A stretch of 64,000 bases of DNA, from positions 1 through 64,000 of the forward strand of contig JBKEAI010000084.1 of assembly GCA_047972145.1 (NCBI GenBank). The letters are read 5' to 3'. Shown here one piece after another: positions 17,960 through 31,005 of the stretch (position 1 is the first letter of the stretch; the number at the start of each line of letters is the position of its first letter). Source of the DNA: JAMLGJ01 sp047972145. Lineage in GTDB: Bacteria; Actinomycetota; Acidimicrobiia; Acidimicrobiales; Microtrichaceae. The translations under genes were made by a program, and so were the position numbers. The notes beneath the pieces were generated by a model. That model was given only the letters and a program-made list of their open reading frames with translations. It did not search any database and was not told the origin of the DNA.

Positions 17960-19053
17960 ACCGGCGCACACCAGCGGCGATCGTGCTCGCGGACGGATCG
18001 ACCTTCGAGGGTGAGGCGATCGGGCAACACCCCGAAGGTGGCGTCACCACAGGGGAGTTCGTGTTCAACACGGTGCTCTCGGGCTACCAGGAGGTGATCT
18101 CCGATCCCTCGTACGCCGGCCAGGTGATCACCTTCACCTATCCCCACATCGGCAACTACGGGGTGAACCCAGGTGACGACGAGGCTGCGAGGCCCCACTG
18201 CCGGGGTGTGGTCATGCGCGACCTCGCGAGGCGAGCCTCCAACCATCGCAGCGAGGGTTCCCTCGGCGAGTGGTTGGAACATCACGGTGTCCCCGGGATC
18301 GTGGGGGTCGACACACGCCGGCTGACCCGGCACCTGCGTGACCACGGGGCGGTACCGGGTGCGTTCGGGCCGGCCCCACCCGACGAGCTCGAAGCAGCAG
18401 CGCGCAGCGCGTCGGGGACCGACGGCCGCGACCTGGTGGCCGAGGTGTCCGAACCGCAGGGACGAACGATCTCCGGCGTCGAGGGGGCGCAGCGCCGGAT
18501 CATCGCGCTCGACCTGGGCCTCAAGAACACGATCGTGGACCAGTTGCGCCGTCTCGGGCCACTGGAGGTGCTCCCGTCGACCACCACCGCCGATGACCTG
18601 CTCGCCCGCGAGCCCGACGGCATCTTCGTGTCGAACGGTCCGGGTGACCCGGCGGCGGTCGACGGTGTGGTGGCCACGGTGCGTGGGCTGCTGGGGGAGG
18701 TGCCGGTCTTCGGCATCTGCATGGGTCAACAGATGCTCGCCCAGGCGATCGGTGGTGGCACCTACAAGCTGCCCTTCGGCCACCATGGTGGGAACCACCC
18801 CGTGAAGGATCTCGCGACGGGCCGCATCGAGATCACGAGCCAGAACCACAACTACTGCGTCGACCCCGACACGCTGAGCGGAGCCACGGTCACCCACGTC
18901 AACCTCAACGACGGCACCCTCGAGGGCTTCGAATGCACCGAGGTGCCTGCGTTCGCAGTGCAATACCACCCTGAGGCCGGTCCGGGCCCCCACGACAGCC
19001 GCTACCTGTTCGCGCGCTTCGCGGAGTTGATCGACCGCAAGGGGCGCCGATGA
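17956..19053 (+). CDS. carA: carbamoyl-phosphate synthase small (glutaminase) chain
   Basis: A 365-residue glutaminase subunit delivering ammonia to CarB. The N-terminal CPSase domain has LADGSTFEGEAIG and EFVFNTVLSGYQEV. The class I glutaminase domain carries the nucleophile Cys in FGICMGQQMLAQAIGG and the His/Glu dyad in VQYHPEAGPGPHDS. The GTG start overlaps the pyrC stop. The reading direction is then interrupted by a minus-strand gene before carB. Confidence 0.97.
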   Translation: MNRRTPAAIVLADGSTFEGEAIGQHPEGGVTTGEFVFNTVLSGYQEVISDPSYAGQVITFTYPHIGNYGVNPGDDEAARPHCRGVVMRDLARRASNHRSEGSLGEWLEHHGVPGIVGVDTRRLTRHLRDHGAVPGAFGPAPPDELEAAARSASGTDGRDLVAEVSEPQGRTISGVEGAQRRIIALDLGLKNTIVDQLRRLGPLEVLPSTTTADDLLAREPDGIFVSNGPGDPAAVDGVVATVRGLLGEVPVFGICMGQQMLAQAIGGGTYKLPFGHHGGNHPVKDLATGRIEITSQNHNYCVDPDTLSGATVTHVNLNDGTLEGFECTEVPAFAVQYHPEAGPGPHDSRYLFARFAELIDRKGRR

Positions 19054-19102
19054 ACGACCCGATACGACCCGGGTGTTCCAGCACGCGTGACCGTGCAGGT
19101 CT

Positions 19103-19591
19103 TCAGCCCTCGAGGTGTGGTGCGACCACGTCGGCTTCCTCGCCCAGGTGCTCGCCGATGCCATCCACTATCGCGTTCTCGACCTTGTGGCCGATCAGTG
19201 GGATGCGCACCTTCAGGTCCCCTGTGACGCGGCGCACCGCTTCGTCGCCGTCGGCCACCACCGCCACCGAAGCCGATGCGCGCAGCAGTGCGGCCCCTTG
19301 GGCGGGCTCGAAGGCGACCTGCGCGGTGGCGGCACCGAGGTCCCATGTCGTGTCCTCGACCCAGGCGACGTCGTCGGGATCGATGAACCGTGACGCCTCG
19401 CTCGGGAGGTCCACCTCCAGCTTCCACCGCAGGCGTGTCCTGGCGGTGGTGGCGGTGACGTCGACCTCCAGCACCTCGGGGGCGCTGGTACGGCTGAACC
19501 CGGTGACCCCCCGCCAGAAGTCCTCGTCGGTGTACAGCTCGACCACCTGCGAGACCGAGGCGTTCCAACGTTGCTCGAAACCGAAGCGCAT
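19103..19591 (-). CDS. DUF2505 family protein (SRPBCC-like)
   Basis: A 162-residue protein matching DUF2505: N-terminal MRFGFEQRWNASVSQVVELY, the YTDEDFW segment, a beta-rich middle, and the C-terminal VRIPLIGHKVENAIVDGIGE helix typical of this helix-grip family. The fold is thought to bind hydrophobic ligands; no specific role is known to me. The ATG at 19591 was chosen; a GTG two codons upstream (19597) is possible. It is inserted in reverse between carA and carB, convergent with carA and divergent from carB with 66 bases between starts. Confidence 0.8.
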   Translation of the reverse strand: MRFGFEQRWNASVSQVVELYTDEDFWRGVTGFSRTSAPEVLEVDVTATTARTRLRWKLEVDLPSEASRFIDPDDVAWVEDTTWDLGAATAQVAFEPAQGAALLRASASVAVVADGDEAVRRVTGDLKVRIPLIGHKVENAIVDGIGEHLGEEADVVAPHLEG

Positions 19592-19657
19592 CGACACAGC
19601 GTGTCACATTTCGTCGGTGGCGATGCCCGGTTGGCCCCGAACCGGAGCAGGACGCTG

Positions 19658-23104
<3,447 letters not shown>

Positions 23105-23186
23105 TCGGATCGATCGGATGAACCGCAGCGCTCGAACGAACCGCAGCGCCGGTGCCGGTGCGTCGAGGTCGGGGGCCGGTAGCGGC

Positions 23187-24110
23187 ATGCAGGTGGACCC
23201 GGCGGTCCAGGTGGGGTCCGTTCAGCTGCGCAATGCCGTGATGACGGCGTCTGGAACCTCGGGTCACGGTACCGAGCTCGGGTCCTTCATGGATCTGGCG
23301 AGCCTCGGCGCGGTGGTGGTCAAGTCGATGAGGGAGGAACCCTGGCCGGGGAATCCGCCTCCCCGGGTGCACCCGGTACAGGGGGGCATGATCAACAGCG
23401 TCGGCCTCCAGGGTGAGGGGATCGAACACTGGCGAACCGAGCACCTTCCTTCCCTGCGACGCTCGGGCGCGACCGTCGTGGCGAGCATCTGGGGTCGCAG
23501 CGTCTCGGAGTACCGGGCCGCTGCGGATGCCCTGGGTGGGGTCGGCGAGGAGGTGGTGGCGGTGGAGGTGAACCTGTCGTGTCCGAACCTCGACGGCGGG
23601 GCGCACCTGTTCGCCCACGATCCCGATGCCGCCGCAGAGGTGATCGCCGCGACAGCGGGTTGCGGTCGGCCCCGCTGGGCGAAGCTGTCGGCCAACACCG
23701 ACAGGGTCGTGCAGGTTGCCGAGGCGGTCGCCGGCGCCGGCGCCGAGGCCGTGACCCTGATCAACACCCTCATGGGCATGGTGATAGACGTCGACACGGC
23801 GCGCCCGGTGCTCGGCTCTGGCTCCGCGGGCGGCGGCCTGTCGGGAGTGGGGATCCACCCTGTGGCGGTGCGGACCGTGTTTGATGTACATGCCGCCGTA
23901 CCCGCGCTGGCGATCATCGGTGTGGGGGGAATCACAGATACCCGCGGTGCACTCGAGATGATCATGGCTGGGGCGGATGCGGTGCAGGTGGGAACTGCCA
24001 GCTTCGCGGAGCCCCGTAGTGCCCACATGATCCGTGTGGGTCTGGAACACTGGTGCGGTACCCACGGTGTGGGAGCCGTATCGGAGCTGAAAGGACGAGC
24101 ACATGGGTGA
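23187..24110 (+). CDS. pyrD: dihydroorotate dehydrogenase, class 1B-like catalytic subunit
   Basis: A 307-residue FMN-dependent flavoprotein oxidising dihydroorotate to orotate. Seen: LRNAVMTASGTSGHG at the N-terminus, VVVKSMREEPWPGNPPPR, NSVGLQGEG, the active-site VEVNLSCPNLDGG with catalytic Cys, KLSANT, LINTLMGMVID, and IIGVGGI ... GADAVQVGTA for FMN phosphate. The ATG at 23187 gives the family N-terminus; an ATG at 23118 would add 23 Ser/Arg/Gly-rich residues. It is class 1 (soluble) rather than the membrane class 2 enzyme of many actinobacteria. A PyrK electron-transfer partner would normally lie next to it, and none is here. It overlaps pyrF by 8 bases. Confidence 0.93.
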   Translation: MQVDPAVQVGSVQLRNAVMTASGTSGHGTELGSFMDLASLGAVVVKSMREEPWPGNPPPRVHPVQGGMINSVGLQGEGIEHWRTEHLPSLRRSGATVVASIWGRSVSEYRAAADALGGVGEEVVAVEVNLSCPNLDGGAHLFAHDPDAAAEVIAATAGCGRPRWAKLSANTDRVVQVAEAVAGAGAEAVTLINTLMGMVIDVDTARPVLGSGSAGGGLSGVGIHPVAVRTVFDVHAAVPALAIIGVGGITDTRGALEMIMAGADAVQVGTASFAEPRSAHMIRVGLEHWCGTHGVGAVSELKGRAHG

Positions 24111-24819
24111 GATGGAGCCGGCGATGGTGGCCGATGCGGTGCCGGAGTCGGTTCGTGCACGTCTCGCGCTGGCACTCGATCTCGACGACCTCGTGGAGGC
24201 GCACCGCATCGCAGCAGATCTCCGCCCGTGGTTCGGTGTGACCAAGATCGGCCTCGAGCTGTTCTGCGCCGCGGGACCCGACGCCGTGGGGGCCATGCGC
24301 GACCTCGGCTACCAGATCTTCCTCGACCTCAAGCTGTTCGACATACCCACCCAGGTGAACCGCTCGGCGAGGGTGCTCGGAGCCCTCGGGGTGGACTACC
24401 TGACATTGCATGCACGAGGTGGGATCGACATGCTCCGCGCCGGGGTGGACGGCCTGCTCGAAGGAGCTGCCGGTGCCGGTCTACCCACTCCCACGGCCCT
24501 GGCGGTGACTGTGCTGACCAGCGACGACGACGCGCCGGCGCACATCGTGCCCAACCGCGTCAGGGTGGCAGTCGAAGGTGGTTGCAGCGGACTCGTGTTG
24601 GCTGCGGGTGACCTCCAGACCGCCAGGGAGCTGGCCCCGCGGCTCAAGCGGGTGGTACCTGGGATCCGACTCGCCGGGTCCGAGCACCACGACCAGTCGC
24701 GTGCGGCCACCCCACAGGAGGCGGTGGCCAACGGCGCCGATCTGTTGGTCATCGGAAGGACCGTCACGGCGGCCTCCGATCCCCATGCTGCCGCGGCAGC
24801 GGTGGCTTCGGCGGTCTGA
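24103..24819 (+). CDS. pyrF: orotidine 5'-phosphate decarboxylase
   Basis: A 238-residue TIM-barrel decarboxylase making UMP. The catalytic charged network DLKLFDIPTQVNRS follows strand 3; LALALDLDDL and VTKIGLELF form strands 1 and 2; AVTVLTSDDD and the C-terminal phosphate-binding GADLLVIGRTVT complete the site. This is the E. coli/Bacillus-type group, not the longer mycobacterial form. It overlaps pyrD and ends the pyr genes; mihF starts 7 bases later. Confidence 0.95.
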   Translation: MGEMEPAMVADAVPESVRARLALALDLDDLVEAHRIAADLRPWFGVTKIGLELFCAAGPDAVGAMRDLGYQIFLDLKLFDIPTQVNRSARVLGALGVDYLTLHARGGIDMLRAGVDGLLEGAAGAGLPTPTALAVTVLTSDDDAPAHIVPNRVRVAVEGGCSGLVLAAGDLQTARELAPRLKRVVPGIRLAGSEHHDQSRAATPQEAVANGADLLVIGRTVTAASDPHAAAAAVASAV

Positions 24820-24826
24820 AGTACAC

Positions 24827-25174
24827 GTGGGTGCTTCACCACGAGGTGTGGAGGACCCCGCGGCGGATACCGGATCCGTGCGCTCGGATGCCCTCGAGTG
24901 GGCGCAGTCCGTGCGCGGCATGCGCTCGCAAACCTGTTCGGAGCTCTCGGTAGGTGCCCGGAGCATCGGCGAGGTCCTGGCGCTCCGTGACGATGCCCGG
25001 GTCGGCCACATCCACCTGTTGTGCCTGCTCGAGTCTCTACCGGGTGTGCGCAAGATCGACGTGCGACGACGGTTGGCGTCGCTCGGGCTTGCCCCGCGCG
25101 AGGCGATCGGCTCGCTCTCGGATGCAGAGGTTGCGTCGATCGAGGAGCACTTCGGGGGCCGGGGCAATGGCTGA
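24827..25174 (+). CDS. mihF: actinobacterial integration host factor (mIHF)-like protein
   Basis: A protein of about 115 residues at the conserved mIHF position between pyrF and gmk. The C-terminal 75 residues match the mIHF DNA-binding core: a helix with SIGEVLALRDD, then HLLCLLESLPGVRKIDVRRR, which is the lysine/arginine-rich H2TH helix, then LASLGLAPREAIGSLSDAE. mIHF normally bends DNA and is essential in mycobacteria. The start is uncertain: GTG at 24827 or 24848. The N-terminal 20 residues lack the usual basic helix. It overlaps gmk by 8 bases. Confidence 0.8.
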   Translation: MGASPRGVEDPAADTGSVRSDALEWAQSVRGMRSQTCSELSVGARSIGEVLALRDDARVGHIHLLCLLESLPGVRKIDVRRRLASLGLAPREAIGSLSDAEVASIEEHFGGRGNG

Positions 25175-25793
25175 TCCGCAGCCCGATCCGGATCTCGACC
25201 GGGCACGCCGGGCACTCGACGCAGCCCTGTCGCCAGGGTCGTTGGTGGTCGTGGTGTCGGGTCCGGGCGGTGTCGGCCAGGGAACCGTCGTCGATCGCCT
25301 CGTGGCAGCGGACCGATTCCTACACGTGAACCGCTCGTGGACCACACGCGACCCTCGGCCGGGGGAGTCGCCCGACTCCTACCACTTCGTAACGCGCGCC
25401 GAGTTCGAACGACACGCTGCCGACGGTGGTTTCCTCGAGTGGGTCGAGTTCCTCGACTACCTCCAGGGCAGCCCGGTGCCCGAGATCCCCGATGGCCACG
25501 ACGTGCTCTTCGAGATCGACGTCGCCGGAGGTGAGCGGATCTCGAAGATCCACGACGACCCACTCCTGGTGTTCGTCGACGCGCCGGACCGCGCCACACA
25601 GGCCGAACGGATGCGCCTGCGCGGCGACCCGGAGGAAAAGGTGAAGCGCAGAATCGAGCACGCGGAGGCCGAGGTGGTTGCGGCCGGTGAGCTTCGGTAC
25701 GTGAAGGTCGTGAACGACGATCTCGAGCGCACCGTCGGCGAGCTCGCCTCGTTGATCGAAACCGCCCGGAGGCGACTGCGCGACGCGCGCTGA
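25167..25793 (+). CDS. gmk: guanylate kinase-like protein with altered P-loop
   Basis: A 208-residue protein at the conserved gmk position. The overall family pattern is present: VVVVSGPGGVGQGTVVDRLV, the SWTTRDPRPGES segment, YHFVTRAEFERHAADGGFLE, HDVLFEIDVAGG, RMRLRGDPEEKVKRRIEHAE, and VVNDDLERT. Two catalytic features are changed. The Walker A lysine is Gln (codon CAG), and the GMP-binding GN-YGT segment after FLEW is replaced by LDYLQGS. It may be a divergent but active enzyme, an inactive paralog, or carry a sequencing error at one base (CAG for AAG). The nucleotide pathway context (pyr, rpoZ) is the usual actinobacterial one. Confidence 0.85.
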   Translation: MADPQPDPDLDRARRALDAALSPGSLVVVVSGPGGVGQGTVVDRLVAADRFLHVNRSWTTRDPRPGESPDSYHFVTRAEFERHAADGGFLEWVEFLDYLQGSPVPEIPDGHDVLFEIDVAGGERISKIHDDPLLVFVDAPDRATQAERMRLRGDPEEKVKRRIEHAEAEVVAAGELRYVKVVNDDLERTVGELASLIETARRRLRDAR

Positions 25794-25948
25794 CAACGCC
25801 CCGGTTCCCCGCAGGGCCGGTTCTGCCAACAGCGCGCCGGTCGGTGCGCGATGTGCGTGGCCGTTAGCGCTAATGGGGCAGGGCCTTTCGGTGCGCGGAT
25901 CCGTGGTGGATCGGCGTGTGGATGAGGCTCTCGGGCCCGATGCGCCGG

Positions 25949-25954
25949 TATACT
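25949..25954 (+). promoter_or_regulatory. candidate -10 element upstream of rpoZ
   Basis: TATACT stands 85 bases before the rpoZ ATG in a 246-bp gap without genes. No good -35 is found at 16-18 bases. The same gap holds a perfect 10-bp palindrome, TTAGCGCTAA, at 25864-25873, a possible operator. Low confidence. Confidence 0.35.
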
Positions 25955-26039
25955 TGTCAGTCGCGCAATCCGCCGCTTGCCGGCGCACGAACACAGGGCC
26001 ATCCGTGCAGGTGCGGCTGGACGAGAGGTGAGACACCAT

Positions 26040-26381
26040 ATGCTCGATACGACCGACACGATGATGAACCCCGGCATCGAGGAACTCCTCGATCGTGCTG
26101 GATCGAAGTTCTCCCTGGTGGCCGTGGCATCGCGTCGGGCCCGTGGTATCAACACCTACTACTCCCAGCTCGGCGAGGCGATGTCCCGAGGGGTGGTCCC
26201 CCCACAGGTGACTTCCAACGCCCACAAGCCGCTTTCGATCGCCTTCGAGGAGATCGCCGCGGACAAGATCGAAGGTGTCGGCGGCGCCACCGGAAGACCC
26301 ATACCCGAGGCCCTGTTGGAGCCCGAACCCGAGCTGTCCGAGGAGTTCGACGGCGAGGGTGACGACACGGAGTCCGAGTAG
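26040..26381 (+). CDS. rpoZ: RNA polymerase omega subunit
   Basis: A 113-residue omega subunit, which supports folding and assembly of beta-prime. The conserved core is GIEELLDRAGSKFSLVAVAS, RRARGINTYY and the KPLSIAFEEIAADKI helix. The C-terminal 30 residues are Glu/Pro-rich and acidic, as in other actinobacterial omegas. The ATG at 26040 has a GAGAGGTGAG ribosome site. coaBC follows after 9 bases. Confidence 0.95.
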   Translation: MLDTTDTMMNPGIEELLDRAGSKFSLVAVASRRARGINTYYSQLGEAMSRGVVPPQVTSNAHKPLSIAFEEIAADKIEGVGGATGRPIPEALLEPEPELSEEFDGEGDDTESE

Positions 26382-26390
26382 GACTGACCG

Positions 26391-27599
26391 TTGAGGGGGT
26401 TCGCCGGCCGCAGGGTCGTGCTCGGCGTGTGTGGCGGCATCGCCGCCTACAAGGCGGTCAGCCTCTGTCGACTGATGGTCGACGCAGGCGCCCACGTGTC
26501 GGTGGTGATGACCGATGACGCCACCCGCTTCGTGGGAGAGGTCACCTTCTCTGCGCTGTCGTCCGAGCCGGTCCGCCGTTCGTTGTTCGAGGACACCACG
26601 GCGTCGATCCCACACACCCAGCTCGGGCAGAACGCCGATCTGGTGGTGGTGGCACCCGCTACCGCCCGGTTGATCTCGGCGTATGCAGCCGGGTACTCAC
26701 ACGACCTGTTGACCAACGTGCTGATCGCCACCACGGCTCCGGTGGTGCTGGCACCGGCCATGCACACCGAGATGTGGCAGCACCCCGCGGTGCGCCACAA
26801 CATCTCTGTGCTGCGCGACCGCGGTGTGCACGTGGTGGGCCCCGCGAGCGGCCACCTCGCGGGCGGCGACGAGGGTCCGGGCCGGCTGGTCGAGCCGATC
26901 GAGATCGTGGACCACATCGACTCCGAGGTCTTCGGGGTGCTCGAGGACCTCGCAGGCCTCGAGGTCCTGGTGACCGCCGGCGGCACCCGCGAGCCGATCG
27001 ATCCGGTGCGCTTCATCGGGAACCGCTCGTCTGGCAAACAGGGCCATGCGATCGCGGAGGCCGCCGCACGCCGCGGCGCGAAGGTGACCGTGGTCACCAC
27101 CGTCGAGCGGCCCGTGCCCGCCGGTGTCGAGCGGGTGATGGTCGACACCGCCCGGTCCATGAACGCCGAGGTCACCGCAAGAGCGCCCAGCGCCGATGTG
27201 GTGGTGATGGCTGCGGCGGTGGCCGACTTCACCGTCGGGGGCGTGGCCGAGCACAAGCTCAAGAAGCGCGACGGCGTTCCCGCGATCCAGCTCGAACCTA
27301 CCGTCGACATCCTGGCGGGTCTGGGCTCGCGCAAGCCCGAGGGCCAGATCCTGGTCGGCTTCGCAGCGGAGACCCGTGAACTGGTGGACAACGCGCGGGC
27401 GAAGCTGGAAGCCAAGGGCGCTGACCTGTTGGTGGCCAACGACGTGGCCTCAGAGCATGCCGGGTTTGAACACGACACCAACGAAGTGGTGATCTTGACC
27501 CAACAGGACGAGTGGCGTGTGGGTCCCGTGACCAAGTTGGAGATCGCACACGCGGTGCTCGATGCAGTGGTCGAAAAGCGCGGGGCGAACGGGCGTTGA
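26391..27599 (+). CDS. coaBC: bifunctional phosphopantothenoylcysteine decarboxylase/synthetase
   Basis: A 402-residue fusion for coenzyme A synthesis. The N-terminal CoaC flavoprotein half has VVLGVCGGIAAYKAV, the His in ASIPHTQLGQ, VVAPATARLISAYAAG and APAMHTEMWQHP; the C-terminal CoaB half has VTAGGTREPIDPVRFIGNRS and the conserved KLKK motif. Two differences from E. coli are visible: PAMN is PAMH, and the ACG segment holding the decarboxylase cysteine reads AGGDEG, without Cys. From memory, related actinobacterial enzymes share at least the PAMH form. The start is a TTG at 26391, 9 bases after rpoZ. Confidence 0.93.
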   Translation: MRGFAGRRVVLGVCGGIAAYKAVSLCRLMVDAGAHVSVVMTDDATRFVGEVTFSALSSEPVRRSLFEDTTASIPHTQLGQNADLVVVAPATARLISAYAAGYSHDLLTNVLIATTAPVVLAPAMHTEMWQHPAVRHNISVLRDRGVHVVGPASGHLAGGDEGPGRLVEPIEIVDHIDSEVFGVLEDLAGLEVLVTAGGTREPIDPVRFIGNRSSGKQGHAIAEAAARRGAKVTVVTTVERPVPAGVERVMVDTARSMNAEVTARAPSADVVVMAAAVADFTVGGVAEHKLKKRDGVPAIQLEPTVDILAGLGSRKPEGQILVGFAAETRELVDNARAKLEAKGADLLVANDVASEHAGFEHDTNEVVILTQQDEWRVGPVTKLEIAHAVLDAVVEKRGANGR

Positions 27600-27661
27600 G
27601 CAGGCCGGTTCGCACTTGTGGAACAGATGTAGGACTATGAAATGTCACGAACGGAGATGAA

Positions 27662-28864
<1,203 letters not shown>

Positions 28865-29016
28865 TATCTCTGATCCCGGTGCGGCTATCGGGATGCGGTG
28901 AGTTCGGCACGCCGCCGGGTCTGCATCGTGGGTGCGGTGCCGAGGGTAGGGCTCCGAGTGCAGCGGTGGGCTCTGCGCGCTGAGCACACCGGTCCAAGGC
29001 GTGGGATGCTCCGGCG

Positions 29017-31005
29017 GTGAGCCTCTTCGGCGACGACATCGGCCGCGTCGAGCGGCAACCCGCACAAGACCGACAGCGTCGACGAAGTCGCTCGCGCACC
29101 GGTCGAACCGGCACCGATGCGCGGGTGGTCGAGGTCGTGCCCGACGTAGCCGCCCTGGGTCGCGCGCTGCACTACGTCGAACCTTCCAACCTGGCGCGCC
29201 CGCTGGTCGTGGGCGACCTGGTGCGGATCCCGTTGAACGGTCGGCGCGTGAGAGGTTGGGTGACCGCGCTGGAGGTGGAGCCCGATGCCGAGCTCGACCT
29301 GGAGGCCATCGCGAAGCTCACCGGCTACGCACTCGACGCGGAGGTGATCGAGCTCTGCCGCTGGACGGCTCGACGATGGGTGGGTCGCCTGGCGACCCTG
29401 CTGGCCTCGGCCACCCCCCAGCGTGCCGTGCCCGGGCTATCCCGCAGGGTTCCTGTGCATGCGGGCAGAGTCGGCGATGGCGACCCCGGTGCTGTGAGGC
29501 CGCCAGGCGGCGAGCTGGCCGAAGCGGTTCGGGAGCTGGCCGGGCGCGGCGCCGGCACCCACCTGCTCACGGTGTCGCCGACGACCGACCCGTCGGCCGC
29601 TGTGGTTGCGCTGTCCTCGCTCGGCCAGTTGATGATCGTGACGCCGGGGTCCGCACACGTGCGCCGGATCAGCGGCGCCCTGCGCCGCGGGGGTACGACC
29701 ACCGCCGTGTGGCCCGGCGGTACTGCGGACACCCTCGTCGGGCACACGGTGGTCGGCGGCCGCGGCGTTGTGTTCGCGCCGACGGGTGACCTACGTGCGA
29801 TCGTGGTCATCGACGAACACGACGAGCGGCTCCAGAACGAGTCGTCTCCGACCTGGCATGCCCGCGAGGTGGCGATCGAGAGGGCGCGCCGTGCCGGTGT
29901 GCCCTGCATCCTGATCTCACCGACGCCCTCCCTGGAGGCGCTCCTGGCCATGGGGTCACCTGCTTCGGGTGTGTCGCGTCCCACCTTGGCGCCCCCGCAC
30001 ACCCACCAGGTGGGGTCGGAAGCCGACGGTTCCCCCATGGCGATCCCGGCGCGTGAACGTCGGGTGGGCTGGGCACAGCTGGTGATCGTGGACCGCAGGC
30101 GGGACGATCCTCGTACCGGGCTGTTCTCACCGGATCTGGTGGCCGAGATCCGCAGGGCGCGCGAGGCGGGTACTTCGGTGATCTGCGTGCTGAACAGGAC
30201 CGGCCGTGCGAGGCTTCTCGCCTGTCGGAGTTGTGGATCGGTCGCAGAATGTGAGAGATGCGGTGCCGCGGTGCGCAGCGATGGAGACTCGCTCACGTGC
30301 CCACGATGCGCGACGACTCGACCCGAGGTATGCCTGGTCTGTGGTGGCCTGTCGATGAAGGTGCTCCGCATGGGGGTCACCAAGGCCCGAGACGACCTCG
30401 AAGCACTCCTGCGGGAACCGGTCACCGAAGTCACCGCGGCGACGCCACCCGGTTCCGAACGGCGCGCGGGTGTGGTGATGGGAACGGTCGCCGCTCTGAA
30501 CCGGAACCTGGACGCGCCGATGGGTCCGACCGGTGTGCCACCGGTCGGGCTCGTGGCGTTTCTCGATTTCGACCAGGAGCTCCTGGCCACCCGCTACCGG
30601 GCGTCGGAGGAGGCGCTGTCGCTCCTGGTCGACGCATCGAGGGTGGTCGGCGGTCGCAGCGGCCGGGTACTGGTCCAGACGCGTCGCCCGAACCATGCTG
30701 TGCTCACCTCGGCCACCTCGGGTGACACCAGGGCGCTCAGCGAGCTCGAGTGGGCGCGGCGGGAGCTCCTGGGACTCCCACCGGCTGCCGCGATCGCGGC
30801 GGTCGGAGGCGAGGCGGCACCGCAGTGGATCGAGCGGCTGGCCGGGGTCGATCGTGCGCACGCGGTGGATGTCACCGGCCCTCGGGACGGCTGGTGGCTC
30901 GTGCGGGCACCGCGGTGGGACACACTGTCGGAGATCTGTGGTTCGGTCGAGCGCCCGAAGGGCCGCTTGCGCCTCCAGGTCAACCCGATGAGCCTGCCGA
31001 CATGA
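29017..31005 (+). CDS. priA: PriA-family replication restart protein, helicase-degenerate
   Basis: A 662-residue PriA homolog at its conserved place between metK and def/fmt. The N-terminal 3'-OH-binding domain has LVVGDLVRIPLNGRRVRGWV. The helicase core lacks a Walker A motif (the region reads THLLTVSPTTDPSAAV), while the DEAH-like box is IDEHDE. The zinc-binding insert is complete: CRSCGSVAECERCGAAV then TCPRCATTRPEVCLVCGG. Actinobacterial PriA proteins are known as probable non-helicase N' proteins, so it likely acts as a DnaB-loading scaffold. The GTG start was chosen for MSLFGDD. The stop overlaps the next gene. Confidence 0.85.
   Translation: MSLFGDDIGRVERQPAQDRQRRRSRSRTGRTGTDARVVEVVPDVAALGRALHYVEPSNLARPLVVGDLVRIPLNGRRVRGWVTALEVEPDAELDLEAIAKLTGYALDAEVIELCRWTARRWVGRLATLLASATPQRAVPGLSRRVPVHAGRVGDGDPGAVRPPGGELAEAVRELAGRGAGTHLLTVSPTTDPSAAVVALSSLGQLMIVTPGSAHVRRISGALRRGGTTTAVWPGGTADTLVGHTVVGGRGVVFAPTGDLRAIVVIDEHDERLQNESSPTWHAREVAIERARRAGVPCILISPTPSLEALLAMGSPASGVSRPTLAPPHTHQVGSEADGSPMAIPARERRVGWAQLVIVDRRRDDPRTGLFSPDLVAEIRRAREAGTSVICVLNRTGRARLLACRSCGSVAECERCGAAVRSDGDSLTCPRCATTRPEVCLVCGGLSMKVLRMGVTKARDDLEALLREPVTEVTAATPPGSERRAGVVMGTVAALNRNLDAPMGPTGVPPVGLVAFLDFDQELLATRYRASEEALSLLVDASRVVGGRSGRVLVQTRRPNHAVLTSATSGDTRALSELEWARRELLGLPPAAAIAAVGGEAAPQWIERLAGVDRAHAVDVTGPRDGWWLVRAPRWDTLSEICGSVERPKGRLRLQVNPMSLPT

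Noticed and set aside
27600..27661. SAM riboswitch or clear promoter before metK
   Set aside because: Only 62 bases are available; TTGTGG and TATGAA are 14 bases apart, too close for a standard promoter, and no SAM-aptamer pattern is seen.
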